This document shows, piece by piece, positions 1-11,350 of a stretch of 64,000 bases of DNA (its first letter is position 1; every line of letters begins with the position of its first letter). This DNA comes from Xenorhabdus griffiniae (GTDB taxonomy: Bacteria > Pseudomonadota > Gammaproteobacteria > Enterobacterales > Enterobacteriaceae). Position numbers and translations under genes: made by a program. The notes below the pieces were generated by a model. That model was not told the DNA's origin. It made no database searches and saw only the letters and a program-made list of their open reading frames with translations. The stretch is from assembly GCF_037265215.1 (NCBI RefSeq), contig NZ_CP147737.1, positions 1,520,001 through 1,584,000 on the forward strand, in the 5' to 3' direction.

Positions 1-2899
<2,899 letters not shown>

Positions 2900-2986
2900 A
2901 CAACACCGAAGGGGTTTTCGGGAGTGGAAAGAGAGAGACGGGTTTCAGCGTAGAAAAGCAGCTTGTTCGGGATTGAAAACAGGATT

Positions 2987-3106
2987 TGTCTGGCGGCAAT
3001 AGCGCGGTGGTCCCACCTGACCCCATGCCGAACTCAGCAGTGAAACGCCGTAGCGCCGATGGTAGTGTGGGGTCTCCCCATGTGAGAGTAGGACACTGCC
3101 AGACAT
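2987..3106 (+). rRNA. rrf: 5S ribosomal RNA
   Basis: 120-nt 5S rRNA of the same operon, about 87 nt after the 23S 3' end. The terminal helix is formed by GTCTGGCGGC at the start and its partner CTGCCAGAC at the end, and the universally conserved CCGAACTCAG segment lies near 3028. There is no tRNA between 23S and 5S or after 5S; the operon ends with the hairpin that follows. Confidence 0.97.
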
Positions 3107-3120
3107 CAATTAGTCAGAGA

Positions 3121-3147
3121 AGCCATCCGTCACCGGATGGCTTTTTT
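3121..3147 (+). terminator. rrn operon intrinsic terminator
   Basis: Perfect 9-bp stem AGCCATCCG / CGGATGGCT with a TCAC loop, followed directly by six T. It is a classical Rho-independent terminator 15 nt after 5S. The convergent yfiM gene ends about 35 nt further on. Confidence 0.93.
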
Positions 3148-3182
3148 GCGTTTGGGTGCCTTAGAAATAGAAGATTAAAAAA

Positions 3183-3536
3183 TTACTTCACCGATTGATA
3201 TAAACTATAACCTGCTATCGCTCCAGCTATATCATAAGCAATATCATGCCAACTCCAGCCTGTTCCTGATGGGCGGCTATCATAAAGTTCTTTTGCTGCA
3301 CCAATACTAACGGATAACAATACACCAAATTGTGCACTTTCACGATGATCCCAATGCTGACGATCACCATAAGCATTACCCGCAGCAGCGACAATTGCAG
3401 AAAATAAGAAATGTTGCACTTTATCTTTTCCTGTCCAGTTGTCATTTGCCTGACGAATATTGGAACAAGAAGTATTCAATAGGATAGGAGAGATTATTAA
3501 TATATTTCGTATCAGAGTGATGATGTTTTTTCTCAT
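3183..3536 (-). CDS. yfiM: YfiM-family putative lipoprotein (DUF2279)
   Basis: 117-residue small envelope protein. The N-terminus is basic (MRKN) and hydrophobic and runs to a lipobox-like LLNTSC with Cys24, which suggests a signal-peptidase II substrate, although Asn at -3 is not ideal. The rest matches my recollection of the E. coli YfiM pattern: DNWTGKDKVQH, the GAAKELYDSRPSGTGWSWHD block and a C-terminal GAIAGYSLYQ helix. The function of the family is unknown. As in E. coli it sits next to pssA, reading in the same direction, but separated from it by a terminator, so it probably has its own promoter. No clear Shine-Dalgarno precedes the ATG. It converges on the rRNA operon; kgtP, its E. 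coli neighbour, is absent. Confidence 0.85.
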   Translation of the reverse strand: MRKNIITLIRNILIISPILLNTSCSNIRQANDNWTGKDKVQHFLFSAIVAAAGNAYGDRQHWDHRESAQFGVLLSVSIGAAKELYDSRPSGTGWSWHDIAYDIAGAIAGYSLYQSVK

Positions 3537-3593
3537 CGTAATTTACGCCATGATTTATTTTTTTAAATCATAGCTGTTTGATAAATAAGGTAC

Positions 3594-3626
3594 AAAAATC
3601 CCCTCCGCCAATAGCGAGAGGGGATT
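3594..3626 (-). terminator. pssA intrinsic terminator
   Basis: On the minus strand a 9-bp stem AATCCCCTC / GAGGGGATT, with a 12-nt loop, is followed by TTTTTG. It lies 27-59 nt after the pssA stop codon and ahead of yfiM. Confidence 0.88.
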
Positions 3627-3652
3627 CAAAAAAAGATAATTATTTATCTATT

Positions 3653-5008
3653 TTACAATATCCTGCTGATTAATCGGTCTACCCGAATACGGCGCAAGCG
3701 TCGTATCAGTTTGCGTACCTTAACAGGATAGAGCTGGATACTTTCCAGTTCCTGATAATTGTGGATAATTTTTGTATGGGTACGGATGCAATCCAACTCC
3801 ATTGCACGTTGCTCTTGCATCTCTTGGTGGGGATCATGAATAAGAATAGCATTTTCCAGATCCAATCCCCATGCGCGAGGATTCAGGTTATTACCCGTAA
3901 TTAATTGCCATTTATTATCAACCCAGATCCCTTTTAAGTGATAAGTATTATCTTGATCTTTCCATAATCGGATAGTTAATTGCTGGCTATCGATAAACTT
4001 TTGCAGCCGACTGGTGAATCGACGCAAGTTAATTTCATACAGATAAGGCAATGCACCAATGATCTTAAATGGTTCTTCGGGTGGAATATAAAAATCGTTC
4101 GCTGTTTTATCTCCGATGATGATCTCAACTTGCTTTCCTTGGCGGAGTAGGCGAGATATTGCACGCACTAATACTGCTGGTAAATTGAAATATGGTGTAC
4201 AAATAACCAACTTGTTTTCAGTGCAAGACATGAGATGGCAAATTGTTTTATTCAGCAGATTTTTCTTGCCTAATCCCACAAGGGGAGTTACCGCCAATTC
4301 TTCATTGGATGCTTGATTTTCAATGTGATACTCGCTATTCCTCAATGAAGCACGAAATTGACGGATCAAATTTTTAATTTCAAGGCTACGAGGGCGATTG
4401 TGGCAGGCTAAATTTTTTACGGCTCCAGCGCTAATAATACTCTCGTCAATAAATTGCTTCATGATCGAGGCAAGTTTTGCATTATGCAGCAAATGATAAC
4501 GATCGTAACGGTATTTTTCATGGCGGTGCAGATAGACATCATTAATACTTGCTCCACTGTAAATAACCGTATCATCAAAGATAAAGCCTTTCAGATGCAA
4601 AACCCCCAGTGCTTCACGTGTATTCACTGGAACACCCAAGATAGAAATATTGACATCAGGGTAGCTTTCAGCCATGGCGCAATACCAGTCTGCATTTGTT
4701 GCCACAGCTTCTGCACCAATACGGCCTCGTTGAGCACGATGCCAATCAACCAGGATTTTTATATCTAACTCAGGGCGTTTCTGTTTAGCGGCATATAATG
4801 CAGTCAAAATATCTTGTCCTGCATCATCGTTTTCTAAATATAACGCGGCGATATAAATATGCTTTTTGGCCTTTGCTATACGTTCCAATAAGGTGCTGCG
4901 AAACACTTTAGATTCATAAAGTGTTGCAATATCAGCAACTGATTGTGGTAGCTTAGGCAGTTGTGCAAGGTGTTGTTGGTGTTTTGCTTGTTTAAATTTG
5001 GACAACAT
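3653..5008 (-). CDS. pssA: CDP-diacylglycerol--serine O-phosphatidyltransferase
   Basis: Makes phosphatidylserine from CDP-diacylglycerol and L-serine, the first committed step to phosphatidylethanolamine. It is a phospholipase-D superfamily protein with two HKD-type halves: HLKGFIFDDTVIYSGAS near residue 138 and HLKGIWVDNKWQLITGNNL near residue 357, with the basic C-terminus KVRKLIRRLRRIRVDRLISRIL that the E. coli enzyme also has for membrane and ribosome association. The frame stays open 15 codons upstream (to 5053), but I chose the ATG giving MLSKFKQAKHQQHL because it reproduces the E. coli N-terminus and its 451-residue length. It is followed by its own terminator and lies downstream of patZ in the same direction. 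Confidence 0.96.
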   Translation of the reverse strand: MLSKFKQAKHQQHLAQLPKLPQSVADIATLYESKVFRSTLLERIAKAKKHIYIAALYLENDDAGQDILTALYAAKQKRPELDIKILVDWHRAQRGRIGAEAVATNADWYCAMAESYPDVNISILGVPVNTREALGVLHLKGFIFDDTVIYSGASINDVYLHRHEKYRYDRYHLLHNAKLASIMKQFIDESIISAGAVKNLACHNRPRSLEIKNLIRQFRASLRNSEYHIENQASNEELAVTPLVGLGKKNLLNKTICHLMSCTENKLVICTPYFNLPAVLVRAISRLLRQGKQVEIIIGDKTANDFYIPPEEPFKIIGALPYLYEINLRRFTSRLQKFIDSQQLTIRLWKDQDNTYHLKGIWVDNKWQLITGNNLNPRAWGLDLENAILIHDPHQEMQEQRAMELDCIRTHTKIIHNYQELESIQLYPVKVRKLIRRLRRIRVDRLISRIL

Positions 5009-5217
5009 CACAGTGCGTTTTTCTCTTAGTCTAAATGGTGTTAATACCATCATAAGGTGTATGAATCAAAATGATCCGGCGATGATACCATTAGTTTGGT
5101 CCATTGTGAGTATGAATTAACTCTCTTGAGCTGATTGCTTTAAGACTGTGCGATCTATCACGGAGTCAGCATTTTTTTAGTGTTCATTACAAGATGTATG
5201 TTGAATTTATTTTTTAC

Positions 5218-7860
5218 TTAGAGTTTCAACATAAGATTAACAATGCCGTCTTCTAACTGTATATCAATAGTAAATCCAAGTTTTTTCGCAAGTTGGATCA
5301 TGTTACGGTTTTCAGGCATGGTAATAGCTGTTAGTGCTTGAATACCATGTTCTCTTGTATAGTTAATCAGTTTAGTCATAAGTTGATAGCCTAACGTAAT
5401 TCCCTTCAGATCTGATCGGACTAATATCGCAAATTCAGCCTCGATATTATCGGGATCAGCCATGGCACGAGCGACACCAATAATTTCAGGTGTTGTTGCT
5501 GGATGGCGGATCGCTACGAATGCCATTTCTCGGTCGTAGTCAATTTGAGTCATGTTTGCAAGATCATCATGAGTAAACTCGTTAATTTCACTGAAATAGC
5601 GATAATAAAGATCTTCCTTTGTTACCTGACCGATAAATGCTTTCAGCAAAGGTTCATCTTCCGGCAGGATTGGCCGTAGCAAACATTCAACATCATCTTT
5701 GATATAGATAGTTTCTTCCAGTTCATTAGGATAAGGCCGGATAGCCAGTCTCTTGCGGGGATCGCCTGTTACTGGCATTAACTCCATTGTCACATCCAAT
5801 AGCGTGAACTCATTACCTGATGCAAGCAGTGGATGGATATTCATACGAGTAATTTGCGGGCAATCGATCAGAAGATTCGATACTCTGACCAATAACTGGC
5901 TGAGAGCAAGAATATCCAGCGGCAAAAGTGAACCACCAGATTTTATTTTGCCACTCTTAATTGCCTGAATAACCAGATAGCGTGCTAGTGCCATATTAAG
6001 GGGAGGAAGAGCGACAGCCGCCTGTGTTTCATGCATCCAATCGATATCTCCCTCACCTAGCATGATTAAGGGACCAAATATCTCATCTTGCTCAATAGCA
6101 ATTCTCAGCTCTTGTGTGCCGGCCCGATTAGCCATGCTTTGTACTAATAATCCATGGATCCTGGCCTGCGGGAAGTTTTGTTTAACACGTTCAATAATCG
6201 CTTGTGTTGCGGCTTTAACTTCATCAGCATTGCGTAAATAAAGCATCACTCCCTGAACCTCTGATTTATGTAGGATATCAGGGGAGCGGAGTTTTAATGC
6301 TACGGGATAGCCAATTTTTTCTGCAATATCGACCGCATCATCACTGGTATGAGCGATCCAAGTTGGTAAAGTATTTAAACCGTAAGCATCAAGAATAGGT
6401 TGTACTTCATGGGTATCCAATCGAATATTCCCGTTATCAAGTGCCTTTTGTATACACTCATGGGCTCGAGCCGTATTCGATGTGATGCCAATGGGTAAAG
6501 ATGGTGTTTCTTTTAGCTGTTTTTGGTTTCGCTGATATTCCACCATATGCATAAAGGCGGTAATGGCACCTTCTGGTGTCCGATAAGTTGGAATACCAGC
6601 CTCACTGAACAGACGTCGGGCTTCCAATGAAGAGTATTCTCCGCACCAATTAGTAAAAATAGTGAGCCATTTCCCACGAGGATGTTCTTTAATGGTTTGT
6701 ATAACCTGAACTGCTGTAGTTTGGCTGTGGGATATGGCACTGGGTGAGTGGATTAACAGTAAGGCATCATAATCATGACTATCCAAAAGTAACCTGAGTG
6801 CAGAAACATATCGTTCGGTAGAAGAATCATCACCGATATCCAATGGATTACGTAAAAGCAACGTGTCTGGAAGTGTGCCAGACAACCCATTGATCGTTTC
6901 CTCACTTAATATAGCGAGTTTGCCGGTTCTCCTGAATAGTTCATCCAGTGCCATTGCCGCTGGTGCTGCTCCATTACTGACGATCAATAAACGTTCTCCA
7001 CGCAATGGCCGCATAAAACTCAATGTTTCCACTGCGGAGAACATTTCGTGTGTATCCTGTACACGCAGTAATCCGGCTCGTTGAATTGCTGCGTCATAAG
7101 CCGCATCAAAATTTTGTTGTTCTCCCAGCAACTTCTGGACTTGCCGGGTACGACTGCTTTTCACGACCAGAATTGGTTTATTGCGTGAAGCGCTTCGGGA
7201 AGCAGAAAGAAAACGGCGGGCATCGCTGATATGTTCGAGATGCAACAAAATGGCACTGGTTTTACTGTCTCTTGCTAAAAAGTCGAGCAGGTCATCAATA
7301 TCAATATCAACACTGTCGCCCAAGGCAATAAAATACGAAAAACCAATATTGCGATGGTTAGCCCAGTCCAGAATTGTGTTGGATATTGCTGCTGATTGTG
7401 AAATAAAGGCGAGTTTACCTTTAAGAATAGGGATCGGGGAAAAACTGGCATTTAGCCCACTCCAGGGGGCTAAGATACCAAGGCTATTTGGCCCCAGAAT
7501 TCTAAGATGATGTTTTTGGCTGCACAGTTTCAATTCAGTAAATTGTGATGGCGGAGAAGATAAAATAATGACAGTTTTGCATCCGTGTTGGGCCAGTTGC
7601 TCTAGTAAAGACAAATTACGACTGTGATGAGTACAGATCACAGCCAGGTCAGGCGTTAATGGTAATTTATCGATAGCAGGATAGGCTAACACACCCAGAA
7701 CGGCAGATTTGTGTGGCGTTACGGGGAGAATAGGTCCTGTAAACCCACCCATTAACAAATTTCTCATCAACACTGAACTGGCTTTTTCTGGTTTTTCAGA
7801 AGCACCAATAACGGCGATAGATTTAGGGCGTAATAATGCTTCAAGTCCGCGCTGGCTCAT
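5218..7860 (-). CDS. patZ: Protein lysine acetyltransferase, Pka/PatZ type
   Basis: 880-residue GCN5-related acetyltransferase fused to an NDP-forming acyl-CoA-synthetase-like region; the E. coli protein (PatZ/Pka/YfiQ) acetylates RNA polymerase and metabolic enzymes and is slightly longer. Domain order: N-terminal CoA-binding Rossmann fold (GASEKPEKASSVLMRN, then ILGPNSLGILAPWSG near residue 125), a ligase-CoA-like middle, an ATP-grasp-like region (about 480-700, with GYPVALKLRSPDILHKSE) and a C-terminal GNAT domain (about 720-880, with RPILPEDEPLLKAF and the acetyl-CoA loop RSDLKGITLGYQLM). Such proteins usually lack a functional synthetase reaction and use the C-terminal domain for transfer. 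Position upstream of pssA matches E. coli. Confidence 0.94.
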   Translation of the reverse strand: MSQRGLEALLRPKSIAVIGASEKPEKASSVLMRNLLMGGFTGPILPVTPHKSAVLGVLAYPAIDKLPLTPDLAVICTHHSRNLSLLEQLAQHGCKTVIILSSPPSQFTELKLCSQKHHLRILGPNSLGILAPWSGLNASFSPIPILKGKLAFISQSAAISNTILDWANHRNIGFSYFIALGDSVDIDIDDLLDFLARDSKTSAILLHLEHISDARRFLSASRSASRNKPILVVKSSRTRQVQKLLGEQQNFDAAYDAAIQRAGLLRVQDTHEMFSAVETLSFMRPLRGERLLIVSNGAAPAAMALDELFRRTGKLAILSEETINGLSGTLPDTLLLRNPLDIGDDSSTERYVSALRLLLDSHDYDALLLIHSPSAISHSQTTAVQVIQTIKEHPRGKWLTIFTNWCGEYSSLEARRLFSEAGIPTYRTPEGAITAFMHMVEYQRNQKQLKETPSLPIGITSNTARAHECIQKALDNGNIRLDTHEVQPILDAYGLNTLPTWIAHTSDDAVDIAEKIGYPVALKLRSPDILHKSEVQGVMLYLRNADEVKAATQAIIERVKQNFPQARIHGLLVQSMANRAGTQELRIAIEQDEIFGPLIMLGEGDIDWMHETQAAVALPPLNMALARYLVIQAIKSGKIKSGGSLLPLDILALSQLLVRVSNLLIDCPQITRMNIHPLLASGNEFTLLDVTMELMPVTGDPRKRLAIRPYPNELEETIYIKDDVECLLRPILPEDEPLLKAFIGQVTKEDLYYRYFSEINEFTHDDLANMTQIDYDREMAFVAIRHPATTPEIIGVARAMADPDNIEAEFAILVRSDLKGITLGYQLMTKLINYTREHGIQALTAITMPENRNMIQLAKKLGFTIDIQLEDGIVNLMLKL

Positions 7861-7974
7861 TTCTGGGGTTCCTTATCAGCTATCACATCAATAAACAATA
7901 ACAATTACCATGAATAACTTTAGCCACCATCAGTGACTTTAGCGCGGATTGTCAAGCATTACTGTGAGTTATCC

Positions 7975-8646
7975 CTACAGATGATTGGATTTTCCGGCCA
8001 GATATTGTTCACGAAAGTGATTGAAATGATTCAATAATGATTGTGACGCTTTAATATCCCCGGCTAATTCTAATGCCGCAGCTGCAACTTCGGCGGTACA
8101 ATGTTGTTCTGTTCTGGAGGGCACCCGAAGTAAATAGTCCATTTTGGCAATATTATTAATAGACAATAGGGGAATATCATCTAAATATGGGCTTTTGCGA
8201 AACATTTTTCTTGCTTCAGGCCAAGTACCATCCAATATAATGAACAGCGGTGGTTTTTGGTTGGCGGGGAGCTGCTGATACACCGTACGAGTAGGCGTAG
8301 CATAACTGTCTGGAAAGATCAGATAAGGTTGTCGGGTTGGATCACGCACGATTTCGAGCAGTTGTTGATCAGGCTCGGTTCTAGACCAGAGAAAAGCGCA
8401 TGTATCAGGCAGAATATCTGCAATCAACTTTCCCGTATTACTGGGTTTCATCGGCTCCGTATCGAACATGATGAGACAGAAGCGGCTTTCCGCATTTACA
8501 GGTGAAATCATTTCACATAGACATTTATTTTGGGGTAATAAACAATGCAGGCAACGCTGCACTCGGCACCCCCTTGCCAGAAAAGGGCGGGTAGAGCGGG
8601 CAAGGCGGTGTTGGCGAAGCTGATAAACGGCGTTGTTATTTCTCAT
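7975..8646 (-). CDS. tapT: tRNA-uridine aminocarboxypropyltransferase
   Basis: DTW-domain protein (E. coli YfiP/TapT) that places the acp3 group on U47 of tRNAs, using S-adenosylmethionine as aminocarboxypropyl donor. Visible features are the zinc-binding-type cysteine cluster CLHCLLPQNKCLC near residues 34-46, the signature LDGTWPEARKMF that defines the DTW family near residue 137, and a C-terminal HCTAEVAAAALE segment. At 223 residues it is near the family length. It lies 114 nt upstream of patZ in the same direction and diverges from yfiF over about 134 bp; E. coli has trxC between these two, which is missing here. Confidence 0.92.
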   Translation of the reverse strand: MRNNNAVYQLRQHRLARSTRPFLARGCRVQRCLHCLLPQNKCLCEMISPVNAESRFCLIMFDTEPMKPSNTGKLIADILPDTCAFLWSRTEPDQQLLEIVRDPTRQPYLIFPDSYATPTRTVYQQLPANQKPPLFIILDGTWPEARKMFRKSPYLDDIPLLSINNIAKMDYLLRVPSRTEQHCTAEVAAAALELAGDIKASQSLLNHFNHFREQYLAGKSNHL

Positions 8647-8780
8647 TTAAGAACTCAAACATGTTCGTGGATAGAACCAGTAAAAAATTAGCGGATATTT
8701 TAATGGATTGTCGTTACCGGAGGTAGCTTCGGACGCGTACATCGGGTAATCTTCGCGCCATAACGCAGTTGGAGAAATAA

Positions 8781-9821
8781 ATGAACGATTCCTATAGTGG
8801 TAAGAACGGCAAAGTCAAAGTAATGTATGTCCGTAATAATGAGGACAATAACGATAACCGTAAAGGCGGCGATCGTCGTAAAAACAGTGACAGCCGTAAG
8901 AGTGATAACCGGCCGTTTGGTAAAGGGCGCGATCAGGGTGACCGCCGTCGTGGCAATGAACGCCCAGTGCGCTCAGGCGATCGTTCTCCGTGGAGAACAA
9001 TCTCCCGTCCAGAGGATGAATCTCTTAATCCAGAGCACCAGGGCATTAGCGGCAAAAGCAACATTGATCCTGAACAGCTTCGTCGTCAGCGTTTGGAAGA
9101 AACTCGCATCTATGGGGAAAATGCTTGCCAGGCAATGTTCCAGCACCGTCCTGATGCGATTGTTCGGGCCTGGTTTGTTCAATCGGTCACGCCGCGTTTT
9201 CGCGATGCCTTGAAATGGATGGCGGCAAATCGCAAAGCTTACCATGTCGTTGACGACGAAGAGCTATCCAAGGCATCAGGTACAGAGCACCACGGTGGTG
9301 TCTGTTTCCTGATTAAGAAACGTAATGGTTTGGATGTGGAAACCTATTTGCAGCAGGCGCCCGCAAAAGATTGTGTCTTGGCATTGGAAAATGTAGGTAA
9401 TCCACATAATCTTGGCGCAATTATGCGTAGTTGTGCGCATTTTGGCGTACAGGGGGTCATTTTGCAGGATACAGCGCTGTTGGAATCAGGTGCCGCTGTT
9501 CGTACAGCAGAAGGCGGCGCTGAGCACATCAAAGGCATTGATGCGGATGGGTTCACGACTACGCTAAATCAATTCCGTAACCAAGGCTACACAATTGTGA
9601 CGACATCAAGTCATAAAGGCAGCACAACACTGGCGCAAGCAACATTGCCAGAAAAAATGGTCTTGGTATTAGGGCAGGAAAGTGACGGACTAAGTGACAG
9701 CATTTGGGAAGATGGTGACATTCGTCTTTCTATTGGTGGAACGGGACGGGTAGAAAGTCTGAATGTTTCTGTTGCAACAGGTATTATGCTGGCGGAATGG
9801 TGGCGTCAGAATAAGGTTTAA
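8781..9821 (+). CDS. yfiF: TrmH/SpoU-family RNA methyltransferase YfiF
   Basis: 346-residue member of the SPOUT 2'-O-methyltransferase family; its exact RNA target is not established. The first 80 residues are rich in Arg, Lys, Asp and Asn and look disordered, as in E. coli YfiF. A substrate-binding segment with [20 protein letters not shown] follows, then the catalytic knot with the three SpoU motifs: [33 protein letters not shown] and [16 protein letters not shown]. The ATG is preceded by GGAGAAATAA, a good Shine-Dalgarno, and the product aligns with E. coli YfiF from its first residues (MND...[12 protein letters not shown] there). A strong terminator follows. Confidence 0.93.
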   Translation: MNDSYSGKNGKVKVMYVRNNEDNNDNRKGGDRRKNSDSRKSDNRPFGKGRDQGDRRRGNERPVRSGDRSPWRTISRPEDESLNPEHQGISGKSNIDPEQLRRQRLEETRIYGENACQAMFQHRPDAIVRAWFVQSVTPRFRDALKWMAANRKAYHVVDDEELSKASGTEHHGGVCFLIKKRNGLDVETYLQQAPAKDCVLALENVGNPHNLGAIMRSCAHFGVQGVILQDTALLESGAAVRTAEGGAEHIKGIDADGFTTTLNQFRNQGYTIVTTSSHKGSTTLAQATLPEKMVLVLGQESDGLSDSIWEDGDIRLSIGGTGRVESLNVSVATGIMLAEWWRQNKV

Positions 9822-9894
9822 TCTATCTCTATCGCAAGTTACCATTTAGTCAAAGAATAGTGACTTGGAAATAGATAGTTTAAGTTTCATTGTT

Positions 9895-9935
9895 AATAAG
9901 GCCCTGTCTATTTAGTCAGGGCCTTATTTTATTTC
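9895..9935 (+). terminator. yfiF intrinsic terminator
   Basis: 12-bp stem AATAAGGCCCTG / CAGGGCCTTATT around a 10-nt loop, then a T-rich tail (TTATTT). It ends the yfiF transcript about 75 nt after the stop codon. Confidence 0.9.
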
Positions 9936-10059
9936 CTGTAATTTATTAAGTTTATTTTTATTATTACACTGCAAAATCAAATAAAAACATTTGTTATTAT
10001 TTTAAACGGAAGTATTGATTTAAATTTTTATTCTCTCTAAATTCGTTACTTTTCCATTA

Positions 10060-10088
10060 TTGCTAATAACAATCATTTTCATTATCAT
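10060..10088 (+). promoter_or_regulatory. Candidate Fur box overlapping a promoter upstream of fhuF
   Basis: The 19 bases 10068-10086 (AACAATCATTTTCATTATC) match the Fur consensus GATAATGATAATCATTATC at 14-15 of 19 positions, depending on strand. They fall between a possible -35 TTGCTA (10060-10065) and -10 TATCAT (10083-10088), which are spaced 17 nt. FhuF is Fur-repressed in E. coli, so the site makes sense, but it lies about 390 nt before the fhuF start with a repeat element in between. The match is by eye. Confidence 0.6.
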
Positions 10089-10107
10089 TTGATAAAAAAG
10101 AAAAATC

Positions 10108-10216
10108 ATATACGCATTAAACTTCAAGTTGCAATTTACAACACGATATGAAACCTGATTTCTCCCCCGTTTCGCGGGGATAAATCACACGCATCTTGAA
10201 GTTAGATTGATATATC
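10108..10216 (+). repeat. Palindromic MITE-like element, copy A
   Basis: About 109 bp. The left end is TATACGCATTAAACTTCAAG followed by TTGCAATTTACAACAC; the right end is GCATCTTGAAGTTAGATTGATATA-like, i.e. an imperfect terminal inverted repeat with TATA at both edges. The centre is a GC-rich hairpin (CCCCCGTTTCGCGGGG). No coding capacity. It belongs to the same family as the elements near 20028, 20313, 22056, 26402 and 41161. It sits in the presumed 5' leader of fhuF. Confidence 0.85.
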
Positions 10217-10475
10217 CTTAATGAGCCAGAATAAATACCCCATTATTGGATAGTTATGTCCAGAGATTTCAGTGATATATCAAATTATCAACTAATGCTT
10301 ATATATAGAAACAGGTGGAAACTATCAATCACAATATTTATATCAGATGGATATATTCTGCAAGTTTGAATTGTTTAAGTATGATGAAAGTGTGCCTGTC
10401 TGAATTGTCTGTAAGTGGATGAGCGTAAGAAGAATTTACATTTAGGGCTGATAATAGGTGTTAGGAGAATAGGGA

Positions 10476-11243
10476 ATGACAAATAAAAGTAATCAAGGCT
10501 CCATTGAGTTGGCTTCTGAAATAACGATTGAAGATATCACTAACCTATTTGATGGGGCATTTAGCCATTTCAATTCATCAGTAAAGATCAATTCAGACAA
10601 TGTGCCATCGGAAAGTATGGGGTTTTATCAATGGTCGAGTGATGAAAAATTGCCATTATTGATAAAAAGCTACCAGGATTCATATTATAGTGACAACGAA
10701 TTAAAACCAAATCAGAAAGCGCTCTATTCTTTATGGACACAATGGTATTTTGGCTTAATTGTCCCACCAATGATGTTAATGTTATTAGAATATCCTCAGG
10801 CTGTTGATACGGATTATCATCTTTTTCAAATTGAATTTCATGAAACTGGCAGGCCAAATGTTGCTTATTATCAGCTAACATGGTTGGACGAATCAATATC
10901 GTTATTGGCGCGTTATCATTCTATGCTGGATCGGCATATTATACCGGTATGTGAAAAAATTGTATCCTATCGTGGAATAAATGGGCGCTTATTGTGGAAT
11001 AACATTGGCTATGTTATGCATTGGTACTTAAATAATTTCAGGGAAAGAATGGAATCGGATCAGTATGATACATTAATACAAGATCTTTTCTTTACACAAA
11101 CGTTGCCTGATGGCAGGGACAACCCACTTTATCGTACAGTGATTATGAAAAATAATGTAATACAACGCCGTTGTTGCTGCCAAAGAAATAAATTACCCGG
11201 AGTCGGGAATTGTCACGATTGTCCTCTTGAACCTACAGCGTAA
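10476..11243 (+). CDS. fhuF: Siderophore-iron reductase FhuF
   Basis: 255-residue cytoplasmic [2Fe-2S] protein that reduces ferric iron from hydroxamate siderophores after import. The diagnostic feature is the C-terminal cluster motif CC-x10-C-x2-C, seen here as CCQRNKLPGVGNCHDC, which is the unusual ligand spacing of E. coli FhuF. The body (KALYSLWTQWYFGLIVPPMMLMLLEYP) matches the ferric-reductase family. The ATG follows AGGAGAATAGGGA, a good Shine-Dalgarno. It stands alone between yfiF and emrB. A candidate Fur box lies far upstream, consistent with iron-dependent repression. No siderophore synthesis or uptake genes are visible in the window. Confidence 0.9.
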   Translation: MTNKSNQGSIELASEITIEDITNLFDGAFSHFNSSVKINSDNVPSESMGFYQWSSDEKLPLLIKSYQDSYYSDNELKPNQKALYSLWTQWYFGLIVPPMMLMLLEYPQAVDTDYHLFQIEFHETGRPNVAYYQLTWLDESISLLARYHSMLDRHIIPVCEKIVSYRGINGRLLWNNIGYVMHWYLNNFRERMESDQYDTLIQDLFFTQTLPDGRDNPLYRTVIMKNNVIQRRCCCQRNKLPGVGNCHDCPLEPTA

Positions 11244-11297
11244 TCCTTTTAATCGTAAGTAATACTTTATGATGAGAGAATTGTGGCGAGTAGCCTT

Positions 11298-11327
11298 TTT
11301 TCACGGGAGCAAATACTCCCGTGAAAA
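11298..11327. terminator. Hairpin between convergent fhuF and emrB
   Basis: Perfect 12-bp inverted repeat TTTTCACGGGAG / CTCCCGTGAAAA with a 6-nt loop, placed between the two converging stop codons. On either strand the A/T flanks fall inside the stem and no long U-tract follows, so it may be a bidirectional terminator of modest strength or an mRNA 3'-end stabiliser. Confidence 0.6.
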
Positions 11328-11350
11328 TCCGTATATTGAATGTAATAAGC

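Noticed and set aside
8827..9213. 128-codon alternative frame within yfiF
   Set aside because: Lies in the repetitive Arg/Lys-rich 5' part of yfiF, whose own frame matches the family through all three SpoU motifs.
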